DNA of 64,000 nucleotides from Lumbricus rubellus (Eukaryota; Annelida; Clitellata; Crassiclitellata; Lumbricidae): NCBI GenBank assembly GCA_945859605.1, contig OX243821.1:13646335-13710334 (forward strand), given 5' to 3'. The notes beneath the pieces are model-generated. The model had not been told where the DNA came from and did no database searches. It worked only from the letters and a program-made list of their open reading frames with translations. Positions 9,919-22,126 of this stretch are shown here, in pieces; within the stretch, counting starts at the first letter, position 1; every line of letters starts with the position of its first letter. The position numbers and the translations under genes are program-made.

Positions 9919-9964
9919 TCAAGCTATAACGTTCCGATGACGAAAAAACCACACAGTCAGCCCA

Positions 9965-9973
9965 CTTATATAG
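9965..9973 (-). promoter_or_regulatory. H4 TATA box (unit 1)
   Basis: Minus strand CTATATAAG, 77 nt before the H4 ATG. No element is inserted downstream of it in any of the six units. Confidence 0.8.
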
Positions 9974-10195
9974 ACCGGCGGCCGTCCGTTGCAAGCGGCG
10001 TCGAACGACGCGCGGACGCGTGCGACGACCTCATTGAATCGAGTTACTTAGGAGCCTAGTCTTTGGAAGGCGTGGCTTAAGTTGCGCTGTGAAGACAGAG
10101 ATGTCAATCAAACGAGCTTCGTCGATAGGGAAGGCAGTGTTGATGATACACGAATGGAAATAGGTGTATGTAGATATATACACCTATGTATGTGT

Positions 10196-10269
10196 ATGGA
10201 TGGATGGATGGATGGATGGATGGATGGATGGATGGATGGATGGATGGATGGATGGATGGATGGATGGAT
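10196..10269. repeat. (ATGG)n microsatellite
   Basis: About 18 copies. One or more extra copies are present in unit 5 (about 45205-45282). Frames reading MDGWMDGW or HPSIHPSI across it are not genes. Confidence 0.95.
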
Positions 10270-10637
10270 AAGCGTGCAGTTGGTTCATTTCTTATACTGT
10301 GCGTACCGTTGAGAGCTCTTTGTGCAGTTTGCAATTGCGTAGCCTAAGCGACTAAAGTCGTCGTTATTATGATGGAACAACAACGACGACGATGATGATG
10401 ATGATGGCGTATATGTAGTGTATAGTTGCGGCTATGAAGTTCACCTTGGTGGGATGGAATGGATTGACTGTGTGGTTCTAAGGCAGCGTGATTTGCATGT
10501 GCTTGCTTATAGTCAGTTATTTGTTTATACAGATAGGTACGTAAGTAAGTAAGCAAGCACTGCCCTTAAACGTATAAGGGCATGTCTTTAGATAATAGTG
10601 GCCGGTCTTGCTGCGTTTCCTTTGTTACTATTTGTGT

Positions 10638-10653
10638 GGCTCTGAAAAGAGCC
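10638..10653 (-). terminator. H2B mRNA 3' stem-loop (unit 1)
   Basis: Minus strand GGCTCTTTTCAGAGCC, 36 nt after the H2B stop. The downstream element AAAGGAAACGC is at 10613-10623, 14 nt further. Confidence 0.97.
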
Positions 10654-10689
10654 GTTTCAATCTGGCATTGGCCCGATGGCCGTTGCCGC

Positions 10690-11061
10690 TTACTTGGAGC
10701 TGGTGTACTTGGTCACCGCCTTAGTACCTTCGGACACGGCGTGCTTGGCCAGCTCGCCGGGCAGCAGGAGCCGGACGGCCGTCTGGATTTCGCGGCTCGT
10801 GATGGTAGAGCGGCGGTTGTAGTGGGCCAGACGGCTGGACTCGGCAGCTATACGCTCGAAGATATCGTTCACGAAGCTGTTCATGATCGACATGGCCTTC
10901 GACGATATGCCGGTATCAGGGTGGACCTGCTTCAGGACCTTGTAGATGTAGATGGCGTACGACTCCCTACGGCGCCTCTTCCTCTTCTTCTCGCCCGCCC
11001 TGGCGGCCTTGGCTTTCGACGCAGCCTTCTTCGCTCCCTTAGACGCTGGTTTAGGCGGCAT
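10690..11061 (-). CDS. H2B: Histone H2B (unit 1)
   Basis: A 123-residue H2B, the dimer partner of H2A. The basic N-tail [20 protein letters not shown] continues through [12 protein letters not shown]. The histone fold begins near [17 protein letters not shown], and the protein ends with [17 protein letters not shown] longer in-frame start at 11157 is rejected because it would run through the TATA box; MPPK is the family start. It is divergent from H2A of unit 2, with 254 nt between the two ATGs and a shared palindrome at 11151-11164. TATA box at 11112-11121. Confidence 0.98.
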   Translation of the reverse strand: MPPKPASKGAKKAASKAKAARAGEKKRKRRRRESYAIYIYKVLKQVHPDTGISSKAMSIMNSFVNDIFERIAAESSRLAHYNRRSTITSREIQTAVRLLLPGELAKHAVSEGTKAVTKYTSSK

Positions 11062-11111
11062 TTTCGTTCGACAGCAGTAGAAGAAATGACGGCCTGCCCA
11101 TCGGACGACGC

Positions 11112-11121
11112 CGTATTTATG
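11112..11121 (-). promoter_or_regulatory. H2B TATA box and hotspot target
   Basis: Minus strand CATAAATACG. An initiator-like TCATTT lies about 33 nt downstream. Between them is GGCAGGCCGTC (plus strand GACGGCCTGCC, 11088-11098), the sequence duplicated by the insertions in units 4 and 5 and also flanking the insertion in unit 6. Confidence 0.8.
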
Positions 11122-11150
11122 TGAGCGCCGGGCTGCGGCCGTGCGTCCGT

Positions 11151-11164
11151 GAGTCACGTGACTC
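11151..11164. promoter_or_regulatory. Palindrome in the divergent H2A/H2B promoter
   Basis: GAGTCACGTGACTC, a perfect 14 bp palindrome with a CACGTG E-box core. A second CACGTG-like site (ACACGTGG) lies about 27 bp further toward H2A. It recurs at about 22216, 27841, 33870 and 52837, and is absent before the first H2A. Role in shared regulation is inferred. Confidence 0.55.
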
Positions 11165-11315
11165 GATTAGCATGCGGGAGTCGTGTAAACACGTGGTGCG
11201 GATAGTGGTTCGGCAGTTGTATATAAAAGGGCTGATATTTTCGTTTGTTTTTCGTGTTTAGGCTTGCGTGTTGGACGGTTGATTTTGAAGAATAATACTA
11301 CTACTACTGTGAAGA

Positions 11316-11714
11316 ATGTCTGGACGCGGAAAGGGAGGCAAAGTGAAGGGAAAGGCGAAGAGCCGTTCGTCGCGAGCGGGTCTGCAGTTCCCCGTTGGTC
11401 GAATCCACCGTCTGCTGCGGAAGGGTAACTACGCTGAACGGGTGGGCGCGGGCGCTCCTGTTTACCTGGCTGCGGTGATGGAGTACCTTGCCGCCGAGGT
11501 GCTTGAGCTTGCTGGAAACGCTGCTCGCGACAACAAGAAGACTCGCATCATCCCTCGGCACCTGCAGCTGGCGATCCGTAACGACGAGGAGCTGAACAAG
11601 CTTTTGTCTGGCGTGACGATTGCCCAGGGCGGTGTGCTGCCGAACATCCAGGCCGTTCTTCTGCCGAAGAAGACGCAGAAGGTCGGCGGAAGTGGCAGCG
11701 GAGGTGCGAAGTAA
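11316..11714 (+). CDS. H2A: Histone H2A (unit 2)
   Basis: Protein identical to the unit 1 copy (132 aa). Full divergent promoter with H2B of unit 1: TATA at 11220-11229 and palindrome at 11151. 3' stem-loop at 11759-11774. Confidence 0.98.
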   Translation: MSGRGKGGKVKGKAKSRSSRAGLQFPVGRIHRLLRKGNYAERVGAGAPVYLAAVMEYLAAEVLELAGNAARDNKKTRIIPRHLQLAIRNDEELNKLLSGVTIAQGGVLPNIQAVLLPKKTQKVGGSGSGGAK

Positions 11715-12461
11715 GCTGTGTTGTCAGCTGACTATCGCTGCCTAAAGCGAGGAGAAACGGCTCTTTTCAGAGCCACCCCACATCGTACAATGGAAAAACG
11801 AGTTATTTGCAAGAAGCTGAGGCCCACCCACTTTCCAAAAGAATCAATTAATATCACACTTCCACTTATCCAGTATGCATGCATGCATGCGTACAAGAAG
11901 TTGAAATAGAATCCGTGTATAATATGAATAATAGTAATGTGTGTGTGTATATATGTATATTTGTATATGTATAATTATATGTATGTATATAATTTCATAA
12001 GAAATAAGAAAAACGAACATAGCGCTTGTGAGTAGCCCCTCCAAGAGGCGCTATATAAATGCATGTAATGAATATGAAATTATTATGCAGCGCATGTAAG
12101 AAATTCACTATCCTATACATGTGTTAATTTCTTCCAGGTCCCCGGTTTGCGGTCTAATTAGCCCTTCCAAACCGGTGGATACGCAAATGGAGGAACCGGT
12201 GTATAGGAAGGTATGAAATGTGTAAAATTGACTGCCAATTGAATCAATCGTGTAACGATTGCTCTTATAGGCTAAGTGTATTAGTAGCGGTAGTATTGGA
12301 AATAGTGCAATGGGTAAGAGTGGGAATGGAGATTGGATTTTTTTGTTGTTTGCCTCGTCGTCGTCGTCTTCCTCAAAGATCATTTTGTGGCTCTGAAAAG
12401 AGCCGTTTCTTGTGCGTTTACGCCCGCGGACGGACGAACGCCTGCCTCTCCTCACCACCGT

Positions 12462-12938
<477 letters not shown>

Positions 12939-13588
12939 TCACTGACGTCTATTTATGCTTTTCACTGTAAGCGCGCTGCGCACGCTGATTGGTTGACGCG
13001 AATCGCTAGCTAGCGCAAAAATCGTGAATGGCCGACAGGCATGTGTAAAGGATCAGCTTCTTGTGTGCGTGATTAGGGTTAGCGAGTGAGTGAGTGAGTG
13101 AGTGAGTGAGTGAGTGAGTGAGTGAGTGAGTGAGTGAGTGAGTGAGTGAGTGAGTGAGTGAGTGAGTTTAGTTAGTTACTTAATTAGTTATTTTTTCAAT
13201 TGGTTACAAGTCTTTCTAAATGCGTGAACGCATTAATTACGAATTCACTTGTTTGACATGTACATGTAGTCGTGTGCGGGTATATATGTAAGTAAGTAAG
13301 TAAGTAAGTAAGTAAATAAGTAAGTAGGGAAGGAAGTAATGAATGTAGCAAGTAGGCAAGTAAATTTGTTCTGAGTTTCCAATGCCAATGTATGTATGTA
13401 TGTATGTATGTATGTATGTATGTATGTATGTATGTATGTATGTATGTATGTATGTATGAATGAATGAATGAATGGTAAATTGGCTGCTGGCTGACGTCGT
13501 TTTCCTTCTTATGATTTGGGTGGCTCTGAAAAGAGCCGTTTTAGCGACGTCGGTCAGTGCATCCGACCGACCTGTAGACGACGACTTC

Positions 13589-14392
13589 TTAGGCTTTCCT
13601 GGCGCCAGTCTTCTTAGCGGCAGGTGCCTTCTTTGCCTTGCTTGCTGCTGCAGCCGGTTTCTTTGCCGCAGCTGCCGGTTTCGCCTTCTTCGACTTGTCC
13701 TGAGCGGCGGCCTTGACAACCTTCTTGGCCGGTTTGTCTGCCTTCGCCTTCTTCACGGGCTTGTCTGCCTTCACGGCTTTGGCCTTCTTGCTGGCTACAG
13801 CGGCTGCTGGCTTCTTCGCCTTCTTCGGAGACGCCTTCTTCGCTGCTGCGGTCGAAGACTTCTTGGCCGGCGTGGCAGCTTTCTTTGCAGAAGCAGCAGC
13901 AGGCTTCGTCGTCTTCTTCTTGGCAGCTGTGGTCTTCGTCGTCTTAGCAGCAGTCGCTTTGGGTTTCTTGTCCTTCTTCTTCGCCTGTTCCACCGCCGCT
14001 GCACCCAGGCGGAAGCTGCCGGAAGCGCCCGAGCCCTTCGACTGCTTAAGCGTGTCGTTCTTGACTCCGTTGCGAAGCGCCATCTTCAGGTGCTGATTGA
14101 CGACGTGTTCGTCGTTTCCGACCTTGAAGTTCTTGACGATGTACTTCAGTATGGCCTGTCTCGAAGAACCGCCCCTCTCCTTCAACGTCGTCAGCGCCGT
14201 GCGGACCATCTCGCTGTATTTCGGATGATCGGCCGGTGCCTTCTTCGCTGCCGCAGACGAACCGGCCTTCTTTGCCGTCGCCGCTTTCTTCGGCTGCTGT
14301 TTCTTTGCCGGACTCTTTGGCGCGGCGGCAGACGGGTGGTCGTTGGCGCCCGAAGCGTCCGCAAGAGGCCCTGCTGATGCTGCGTCTGACAT
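13589..14392 (-). CDS. H1: Histone H1 (unit 2, promoter separated by element A)
   Basis: Coding sequence identical in translation to other H1 copies (267 aa), with stem-loop at 13522-13537. About 104 nt upstream of the ATG the sequence changes to retrotransposon A (from 14497), and the H1 TATA region is displaced 5.4 kb to 19940-19953. The reading frame is intact, but normal transcription from its own TATA box would have to cross the whole element, so this copy is probably silenced or expressed only as a chimeric transcript. Confidence 0.96.
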   Translation of the reverse strand: MSDAASAGPLADASGANDHPSAAAPKSPAKKQQPKKAATAKKAGSSAAAKKAPADHPKYSEMVRTALTTLKERGGSSRQAILKYIVKNFKVGNDEHVVNQHLKMALRNGVKNDTLKQSKGSGASGSFRLGAAAVEQAKKKDKKPKATAAKTTKTTAAKKKTTKPAAASAKKAATPAKKSSTAAAKKASPKKAKKPAAAVASKKAKAVKADKPVKKAKADKPAKKVVKAAAQDKSKKAKPAAAAKKPAAAASKAKKAPAAKKTGARKA

Positions 14393-14482
14393 GGTTGTTG
14401 ACTGGCTCGTGTGTAAACTGTGAAACGGACGAAAGCTCTGCTATCACTTGCCGCAACGATATTCTATAGAATATCTGCGACC

Positions 14483-14496
14483 GGCAAAACCGAGCT
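14483..14496. repeat. Target-site duplication of element A (H1 side)
   Basis: GGCAAAACCGAGCT, repeated at 19927-19940. In uninterrupted units it occurs once (8859-8872 in unit 1), between the H1 TATA region and the H1 start. Confidence 0.9.
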
Positions 14497-14913
14497 CGGT
14501 GTATGGCCGCAAGCCTTTACCGTCCTTGGTAGTTTGGTATATTGTTGTTATTTTCTGGTGATTGCTTTTTCTCTTTGCGGGTCGTCTTTTCGCAGGAGTT
14601 TGTTGGTGGTGTGTAGTTCTGGCTTTCGTTATCCTCTGTTTTCATCGTTGGGTCGGCGGTTCTTCGTCTTTGTTGTGGTTCTTCCTGTTGTCTGTTTAGT
14701 TTTTAAAATTGGGTTTACATGTGGTTTTACTATATTATTTACCATTCCATCTCAGTCAATGGTTGGTTTACATAATGATTATTTTTATTACAGGTATTGG
14801 TGCAGATTATCTGCGTGTTCACTTCTCTTCTTTTCGTTCTCTCATTTGGCCTCTATGGCTCTTTCCAACTGAGGTGTTCTCTCCACCTTTCTTCTTGTTC
14901 TTTCTTTTTTCTT

Positions 14914-15111
<198 letters not shown>

Positions 15112-15467
15112 TAATTGCTTGTGCATATTTACATGTCAGTTTCCCGGTTTTCTTTGTTACCGGTCATTATTTAAGTAAATAAATATGCAATTTTATATAT
15201 CTATGTACATTCGTGTCTTTTCGCACGTATCCTAGTTTAAGGGCGTATTATACATTTTCATGCGGTTTCCTACGCTCTGTGGCTTAGTTTCGTCGGTAGT
15301 CCGATACATGTTAGACTTATGTGCATCTTTATATATTTATAGAGGTATTTATGAACATTCATCTCTCTATATATATGTACATTGTTTTATGGTTATGATC
15401 TGGTTTTTGTGTGTATATTTCCACACCCTTATTTACATAAATATACATATATATATACACATGGTCT

Positions 15468-18400
15468 TTAAATGATTTTATTTGGCCAAATGGCCCGTAT
15501 TTTATTTACAGTTTCTTCCTGTACCGATTGGTACCGGAAGATGTTGGTGATGGAGTGTTCCACCCCCAGCATTTTGCATTTCCTGCCTATCGTGTGGCTT
15601 ATATCTTCTCTGCAGCACTCTAAAAGAAGGTGTCGGGTCGTGTCAGGGACTCCGCACTCTTCACATTTCCCATCAGGGTGCTTCCTCATCCTGTACAGCC
15701 TGTGGTTGAGCATGACTCTGTCCAGGCGCAGTCTAGTGATCTGGACCTCTTGCCTTCTCAGGGCATCCATGTATTTTATTCTGGTCGATACCAGCGGTTC
15801 TATGTGTTTGTAGAAGGCCCCTTTCGGGCTGTCAGTGTATTCCTTCTGCCATATGTTGATTATGTATTTTTGGATTTTATGGTACATCTCTTCCAGCTCA
15901 ACATATGCAGTGGAGTTGACAGCCGAAAGGTTGAGGCCCTCTTTTGCCGCGGTATCTGCTTCTTCATTTCCATGGATGCCTACATGGCTTGGGATCCAGA
16001 TCACTGTGATGTAACAGCCCTGGCCCAGCCCATTCATCCTGTCCAGTACCTCCGCCATCAGCGTTGGTCTGGACTTTGATCGTTGCTGCTTTAGGGACTC
16101 CACAGCGCTGAGGGAGTCAGTGAAGATTGCGAAGTTATTTTGGGCGGGGGTTTGATTTGTGGCGATCCATTCAAGCGCATCCGAGATGGCAGTGAGTTCT
16201 GTTGCATACACACTGGACGAATCCGCTAGTCGCATAACCTTCCGATATCCGATTTCCGGTATCACTACTGCGGCTGCAGCTATTTCTCCTAGTTTGGATC
16301 CGTCCGTGTATATGCAAGTGTCATGTGTGTGTAGGGATATTCGTTCGAGTGCTAGGAGTTTTTGTATTTCTGGTGCTAGTGTTGCTTTGTTGATTTGTTT
16401 TGTGAGTGTTGTGTCTATTAGGATGCGCTTGTTCCTCCAAGGGGGCAATTTCTGGTTTTCTGGACCTTTGCATTCCTGGTACTCCGAGTTTAGGAAGCGC
16501 TGCGCCCGTTGGAACAGCACCTCCCCTTCTCGGAGCGTACTTTGGTGCAGGGTCCAGTGGTCGTCCATCGCCCCCTTCGCCACGTGGTCTGCCTTGGTTT
16601 TTATCTTGACACCTTCTTTTAGACTGCTGCCCAGCCACCGCAGGTGCAGAGGCATCTCGCCGCACTCGTTTTGGAGGGCTTCGGCCGGAGTGCCAGCAGG
16701 TGCCCCACAGCATATCCTGAGGGCTTGGTATTGGATGGAATCTAACCTCCCCCTCAGGGATATGCATGCGGAGCTGAAGGCGACCGCACCGTAGTCAAGT
16801 AGTGACCTGATTAGGGCTCGGTAGAGCAGGAGGAGCGTTTTTTTGCTGCTCCCCCACCTATTGCCAGACACGGCTCGCAGAAGACCAAGTCTGCTTTTGC
16901 ATTTGTTTGCGACGTACTCGATATGTGCTTCCCAGGTTAATTTCTGGTCAAAAATCACTCCCAAGAATTTGGCCGTTTTGCTGATTTCTATCTTCTCCCC
17001 GTCAATTTCTAAGTGGATATTCTGGTCTTTAATGGCTCTTGAGAACAGCACTGCTGAGGTCTTATGGACGGATATTTTAAAGCCATTTCTATTGCACCAA
17101 TTTGTAATGTTATTTAGGGAATTTTGAATTTTTTTTTGAAGCAGTGCTGCATTTTTACCCCCCGAAAAGATGGCGCTATCGTCGGCGAAAAGGGATAAAT
17201 CTACTCCGTTAACTACATTGGGGATATCATTTATCATGATTAGAAATAGTAGGGGGGAGATAATAGATCCCTGCGGCGTGCCATTTTCCTGGGAGCGGCG
17301 ACCAGATAGGGCGGCTCCCACCTTGACTTGAAAGGTTCTGTTGTTAAGAAAATCCTTGACCCAGTCGAACATCTTACCGATGACTCCCAGGTCTTGGATT
17401 TTTCTCATCAAGGTGGGGACGTGGAGCATATCGTAGGCTTTCTCGAAATCGATAAAGACCCCCAGTACATGCTCCTTGTTCTTGATTCGTTTTGTGATTT
17501 GGTCCTGCAACCGGATGATCTGGTCCGTTGTACTTCTGTGTCTTCTGAATCCCGCCTGATCTTTTGTTAGCAGGCCCCTTCCCTCCACATACCACTGTAG
17601 CCGATTCGTGGCCATCTTCTCCATGACTTTGCACAGAGTCGATGTCAACGAGATCGGCCTGTACGACCCAGGGGCCGACAGGTCTTTAGATGGTTTGGGC
17701 AGTGGAAGGATGATGGCGTGCTTCCAATCTTCAGGCAGGGTTCCAACATCCCAGATAGTGTTATACATCCGGAGCAGGACCTTTCGTGCGGATTTGGGTA
17801 AGTGTTGGAGCATCTCGTAGGGGATTTTGTCCTCGCCGGGCGCTTTGTGTAGTTTTGCGCCCTTAATAGCCGCCTTCATTTCATATAGGTTGAAGGCGTC
17901 GTTTAGGGCTGTAATGTTGTCATCCACTGGTTGTGGTGTTGTTGTTGTTGTTGTTGTTGTTGTGTATGTTGTGTTGTGTTGAGAGCCTTCATTTATATAG
18001 CGCCTGAACTCTTCAACATAGTTTTGTGTGCTGCTTGCTTTTGTATATGTGTCGGCGAGGACATTGGCTTTATCTTCATTCGAGGTCGCCTGTGTGCCGT
18101 TAATTACCAGCGTAGGCATGGTCTTCTGCGCTAGGCCACCGTTCATCCTTCTGGCCATCCCCCAGACAGGTCCCAGTTTAGACTGGCTGTCCAGGGTGGC
18201 ACAGAAGTTCTCCCAGTGTTGCCTAGCCGTGTCTTTCAGAATGCTTTGGCATTTAGCATTTTCTTCCACATATAAGCATTGGTCAGCTAGGTCTTTCGAT
18301 CTAGCTGCCTTATTTCTGAGTCTGTTACGGCGGTAAATTGCTTGGGAGCAAGCCTCGTTCCAGAATGGAAGGGGCTTGTGTTTTCTCTTTTGATTTTTAT

Positions 18401-19268
18401 TTTTTTTGTGGTGGTTTTTTCTCCTCTCTGGTATTGCAGAGGAGGCTGTCTCTCTTATCGCTTCCATGAAGTTGCGGAAGGTTTTTTGGGGGTCGTCGGT
18501 GATTAATCCCTCATGGATCCTCAGTTTGCTATTTTCTTTGAATAATTTCCAATCAGCCTTGCTTAGGTTCCATCGATGCAGCCCATCAGTGTCCTCCGTA
18601 TCCGCCACTTCATCAATGGATGTTATGGTGACGAAGTGGTCGGATCCAAGGCTGGTGTTTAGGACCCTGTGGCTGCATCGCACGGCTATATCTTTTGTTG
18701 TGATAGCTAGGTCGATGACTGAGTTATTTGTCATATTAGTCCGAGGGCATAGAGTTGGTTGTCCAGTGTTTAAGACCACAAGGTCTCTTTCCTGGACGAC
18801 CTCCTCCATTTTTCTTCCCCGGGCATCTGTTTTCCCATCTTTCCAGCTTTTACTGTGGGCGTTGAAATCGCCCACTATGATGCTACGGCGATCTGGGAAG
18901 AGACTATTAATATGGTCTTTGGTAACTGAGGATCCAGGAGGGATATATATATTTATTATTAGCAATTTACCGTTATCCGTACAGATCTCAATGCCCTGCC
19001 TTTCAATTCCGTCTGTCTCTTCCAGACCTAGTAGTGTGTGGTTGATGCCCTCCTTTAACAGTATGGCAAGACCACCTTTTTGGGAGGAAAGGCAGTCCCG
19101 CCTGTATATGGAGTAGCCATCAATTCGAGGGTTTTTTCCCGGTTTTAGACATGTCTCCTCCACACACACTATGTCTGGAGAGACGGGTGCTTCTTGCAGA
19201 TAGCGTTCAAGCTCATGTTTGTGAGCTTGAAAGCCATCGCAATTCCACTGCATGAGTGTAAGCCCCAT
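15468..19268 (-). CDS. ORF2 of element A: APE / reverse transcriptase / RNase H
   Basis: An intact 1266-residue frame. It would nick the target DNA and copy the element RNA at the nick. The APE-type endonuclease is at 1-225 (QWNCDGF 7-13, EET 37-39, VGDFNAH 132-138, SVIDLAI 183-189, GSDH 208-211). The reverse transcriptase spans about 515-775 (SYRPISL 535-541, FIDFEKAYD 605-613, GTPQGSIISPL 663-673, catalytic FADD 694-697). RNase H spans about 985-1110 (YTDGSK with D988, E1024, D1051, PSHVGIHGNEEAD with H1096). A C-terminal CCHC finger is C1202-C1205-H1213-C1218. All catalytic residues are present, so the protein looks functional even though ORF1 is truncated. A Thr-rich stretch (about 433-444) precedes the reverse transcriptase. 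Confidence 0.95.
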   Translation of the reverse strand: MGLTLMQWNCDGFQAHKHELERYLQEAPVSPDIVCVEETCLKPGKNPRIDGYSIYRRDCLSSQKGGLAILLKEGINHTLLGLEETDGIERQGIEICTDNGKLLIINIYIPPGSSVTKDHINSLFPDRRSIIVGDFNAHSKSWKDGKTDARGRKMEEVVQERDLVVLNTGQPTLCPRTNMTNNSVIDLAITTKDIAVRCSHRVLNTSLGSDHFVTITSIDEVADTEDTDGLHRWNLSKADWKLFKENSKLRIHEGLITDDPQKTFRNFMEAIRETASSAIPERRKNHHKKNKNQKRKHKPLPFWNEACSQAIYRRNRLRNKAARSKDLADQCLYVEENAKCQSILKDTARQHWENFCATLDSQSKLGPVWGMARRMNGGLAQKTMPTLVINGTQATSNEDKANVLADTYTKASSTQNYVEEFRRYINEGSQHNTTYTTTTTTTTTPQPVDDNITALNDAFNLYEMKAAIKGAKLHKAPGEDKIPYEMLQHLPKSARKVLLRMYNTIWDVGTLPEDWKHAIILPLPKPSKDLSAPGSYRPISLTSTLCKVMEKMATNRLQWYVEGRGLLTKDQAGFRRHRSTTDQIIRLQDQITKRIKNKEHVLGVFIDFEKAYDMLHVPTLMRKIQDLGVIGKMFDWVKDFLNNRTFQVKVGAALSGRRSQENGTPQGSIISPLLFLIMINDIPNVVNGVDLSLFADDSAIFSGGKNAALLQKKIQNSLNNITNWCNRNGFKISVHKTSAVLFSRAIKDQNIHLEIDGEKIEISKTAKFLGVIFDQKLTWEAHIEYVANKCKSRLGLLRAVSGNRWGSSKKTLLLLYRALIRSLLDYGAVAFSSACISLRGRLDSIQYQALRICCGAPAGTPAEALQNECGEMPLHLRWLGSSLKEGVKIKTKADHVAKGAMDDHWTLHQSTLREGEVLFQRAQRFLNSEYQECKGPENQKLPPWRNKRILIDTTLTKQINKATLAPEIQKLLALERISLHTHDTCIYTDGSKLGEIAAAAVVIPEIGYRKVMRLADSSSVYATELTAISDALEWIATNQTPAQNNFAIFTDSLSAVESLKQQRSKSRPTLMAEVLDRMNGLGQGCYITVIWIPSHVGIHGNEEADTAAKEGLNLSAVNSTAYVELEEMYHKIQKYIINIWQKEYTDSPKGAFYKHIEPLVSTRIKYMDALRRQEVQITRLRLDRVMLNHRLYRMRKHPDGKCEECGVPDTTRHLLLECCREDISHTIGRKCKMLGVEHSITNIFRYQSVQEETVNKIRAIWPNKII

Positions 19269-19302
19269 GATTGAAAGGAGTTCATTTATAAGGATGCTAT
19301 AT

Positions 19303-19305
<3 letters not shown>

Positions 19306-19335
<30 letters not shown>
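19306..19335. repeat. (TA)n between ORF1 and ORF2 of element A
   Basis: Fifteen TA dinucleotides in the inter-ORF gap. Absent from element B, whose gap is 38 nt. Confidence 0.9.
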
Positions 19336-19338
<3 letters not shown>

Positions 19339-19340
19339 AA

Positions 19341-19926
19341 TTAAATGCTATTAATGCGTTTTCGCATTTCTGTTTTTTGGCCGAATACAATCCTCCTATT
19401 AAATAGGAGGGTGGATCCGGCCGTGGCAATGGTGCGGGTGAGTTCGCCCTTTGTGTCGATGGATCCGATGGCAGTGAGGAGCGCAATCATGAACTGCCCC
19501 AGTTGATTGTCGAGCGTTTGCTCAGCTGGCGTCCGGGGCCGTTCATGGCCCCTGTTCCTCACCGCCACCCAAGGAGCTTCTTTTAGGTTTTTAAGAAATT
19601 CCTTGGTGCAGTTCCCAGCCCCATCCGGCTGCGACACCGGGAAGGTCACTGGGGTCTGCTCGGAGGCTATTGATTGTGCTGCGTTGGTTTTGGCCTCTTC
19701 AGCCGCCCTCAGGGTTTCCTTTCCCTTCCGAAGTGCAGCAGCATAGGACAACCCTTCCATCGTCCTTATGGTCAGGGCCGTTTTCGTTTCGATGTATTTT
19801 GGGCATTCTTTGAATGCCGCGCTATGCGGCCCCCCACAGTTGGAACATTTAGGGTTGTCCCTGTTGCTGCACTTCTCGTAGGGGTGGGCCTGACCGCATG
19901 TGCTGCATTTCTGTGGCCCCATGCAA
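19341..19926 (-). pseudogene. ORF1 of element A, C-terminal fragment
   Basis: The last roughly 195 residues of an ORF1 (RNA-binding, gag-like) protein. CCHC-type knuckles are visible as CSTCGQAHPYEKC and CSNCGGPHSAAFKEC, followed by a helical C-terminal region. The element's 5' junction cuts the frame; a nominal TTG start falls inside the target duplication and is not credible. Translation would need an ATG after the junction, losing the N-terminal half. Confidence 0.88.
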
Positions 19927-19940
19927 GGCAAAACCGAGCT
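19927..19940. repeat. Target-site duplication of element A (TATA side)
   Basis: Second copy of GGCAAAACCGAGCT. It is followed at once by the H1 TATA region (TTAAATAGATTTAT), so the element's 5' end sits 14 nt downstream of that TATA region. Confidence 0.9.
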
Positions 19941-20012
19941 TAAATAGATTTATCGCGCGGACGTCATTGAGAACCCCACATCGTGCGTGGAAGGGCGTCT
20001 CGTCTTAACGTG

Positions 20013-20046
<34 letters not shown>

Positions 20047-20451
20047 TGCCTGCCTGCCTGACTGACTGACTGACTGACTGACTGACTGACTGACTGACTG
20101 ACTGACTGACTGACTGACTGACTGACTGACTGACTGACTGACTGACTGACTGACTGACTGACTGACTGACTGACTGACTGCTGCGCCGTTCCGCTAACCC
20201 TAACCCTAAACCTTTAGAAACCTAAACCTAGGCAAGAAAGGAAACATACACGGGTATTCATTGCTATATATCGAAATCTACAACTATGTCGGTTGTTGTC
20301 AAAGCCTTTGTAAGTGTTTATTAAATAATGAATTAATTAATGAGAAAAGGTAATGAAGTAAGTAAGGCAGACGGAACCAGCGACGTAATAAGGTGATTTA
20401 TGAGTAAATCAAACAGTGTATGGAAGAAATACATGTTTCATCCCTTTTCTA

Positions 20452-20489
<38 letters not shown>

Positions 20490-20641
20490 CATGTGTGTGT
20501 GTGTGTGTGTTTACGGTGTAAGGGACTATTGTCTTTGCTTGGATAAGTAACTGGCAGTTCGTCTTCAGACGATTCCTTCGTATAGATTTGGTGGTCCTGA
20601 AAAGGACCGTTTTAATGTTCGTCGTCACACGACGGACGGGT

Positions 20642-20983
<342 letters not shown>

Positions 20984-21754
20984 TCAAGCTATAACGTTCC
21001 GATGACGAAAAAACCACACAGTCAGCCCACTTATATAGACCGGCGGCCGTCCGTTGCAAGCGGCGTCGAACGACGCGCGGACGCGTGCGACGACCTCATT
21101 GAATCGAGTTACTTAGGAGCCTAGTCTTTGGAAGGCGTGGCTTAAGTTGCGCTGTGAAGACAGAGATGTCAATCAAACGAGCTTCGTCGATAGGGAAGGC
21201 AGTGTTGATGATACACGAATGGAAATAGGTGTATGTAGATATATACACCTATGTATGTGTATGGATGGATGGATGGATGGATGGATGGATGGATGGATGG
21301 ATGGATGGATGGATGGATGGATGGATGGATGGATAAGCGTGCAGTTGGTTCATTTCTTATACTGTGCGTACCGTTGAGAGCTCTTTGTGCAGTTTGCAAT
21401 TGCGTAGCCTAAGCGACTAAAGTCGTCGTTATTATGATGGAACAACAACGACGACGATGATGATGATGATGGCGTATATGTAGTGTATAGTTGCGGCTAT
21501 GAAGTTCACCTTGGTGGGATGGAATGGATTGACTGTGTGGTTCTAAGGCAGCGTGATTTGCATGTGCTTGCTTATAGTCAGTTATTTGTTTATACAGATA
21601 GGTACGTAAGTAAGTAAGCAAGCACTGCCCTTAAACGTATAAGGGCATGTCTTTAGATAATAGTGGCCGGTCTTGCTGCGTTTCCTTTGTTACTATTTGT
21701 GTGGCTCTGAAAAGAGCCGTTTCAATCTGGCATTGGCCCGATGGCCGTTGCCGC

Positions 21755-22126
21755 TTACTTGGAGCTGGTGTACTTGGTCACCGCCTTAGTACCTTCGGAC
21801 ACGGCGTGCTTGGCCAGCTCGCCGGGCAGCAGGAGCCGGACGGCCGTCTGGATTTCGCGGCTCGTGATGGTAGAGCGGCGGTTGTAGTGGGCCAGACGGC
21901 TGGACTCGGCAGCTATACGCTCGAAGATATCGTTCACGAAGCTGTTCATGATCGACATGGCCTTCGACGATATGCCGGTATCAGGGTGGACCTGCTTCAG
22001 GACCTTGTAGATGTAGATGGCGTACGACTCCCTACGGCGCCTCTTCCTCTTCTTCTCGCCCGCCCTGGCGGCCTTGGCTTTCGACGCAGCCTTCTTCGCT
22101 CCCTTAGACGCTGGTTTAGGCGGCAT
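21755..22126 (-). CDS. H2B: Histone H2B (unit 2)
   Basis: Identical 123-residue protein with an uninterrupted promoter (TATA about 22177-22186, empty GACGGCCTGCC target at 22153-22163). Stem-loop at 21703-21718. Divergent with H2A of unit 3. Confidence 0.98.
   Translation of the reverse strand: MPPKPASKGAKKAASKAKAARAGEKKRKRRRRESYAIYIYKVLKQVHPDTGISSKAMSIMNSFVNDIFERIAAESSRLAHYNRRSTITSREIQTAVRLLLPGELAKHAVSEGTKAVTKYTSSK

Noticed and set aside
11062..11157. Longer H2B start ([11 protein letters not shown]...)
   Set aside because: It would run through the TATA box and the start-site region.
15472..19116. Plus-strand frames across ORF2 of element A (and equivalents in B and C)
   Set aside because: Antisense shadows of the reverse transcriptase frame.
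19927..19931. ORF1 of element A starting at TTG inside the target duplication
   Set aside because: Not an ATG and outside the element; ORF1 is 5'-truncated.
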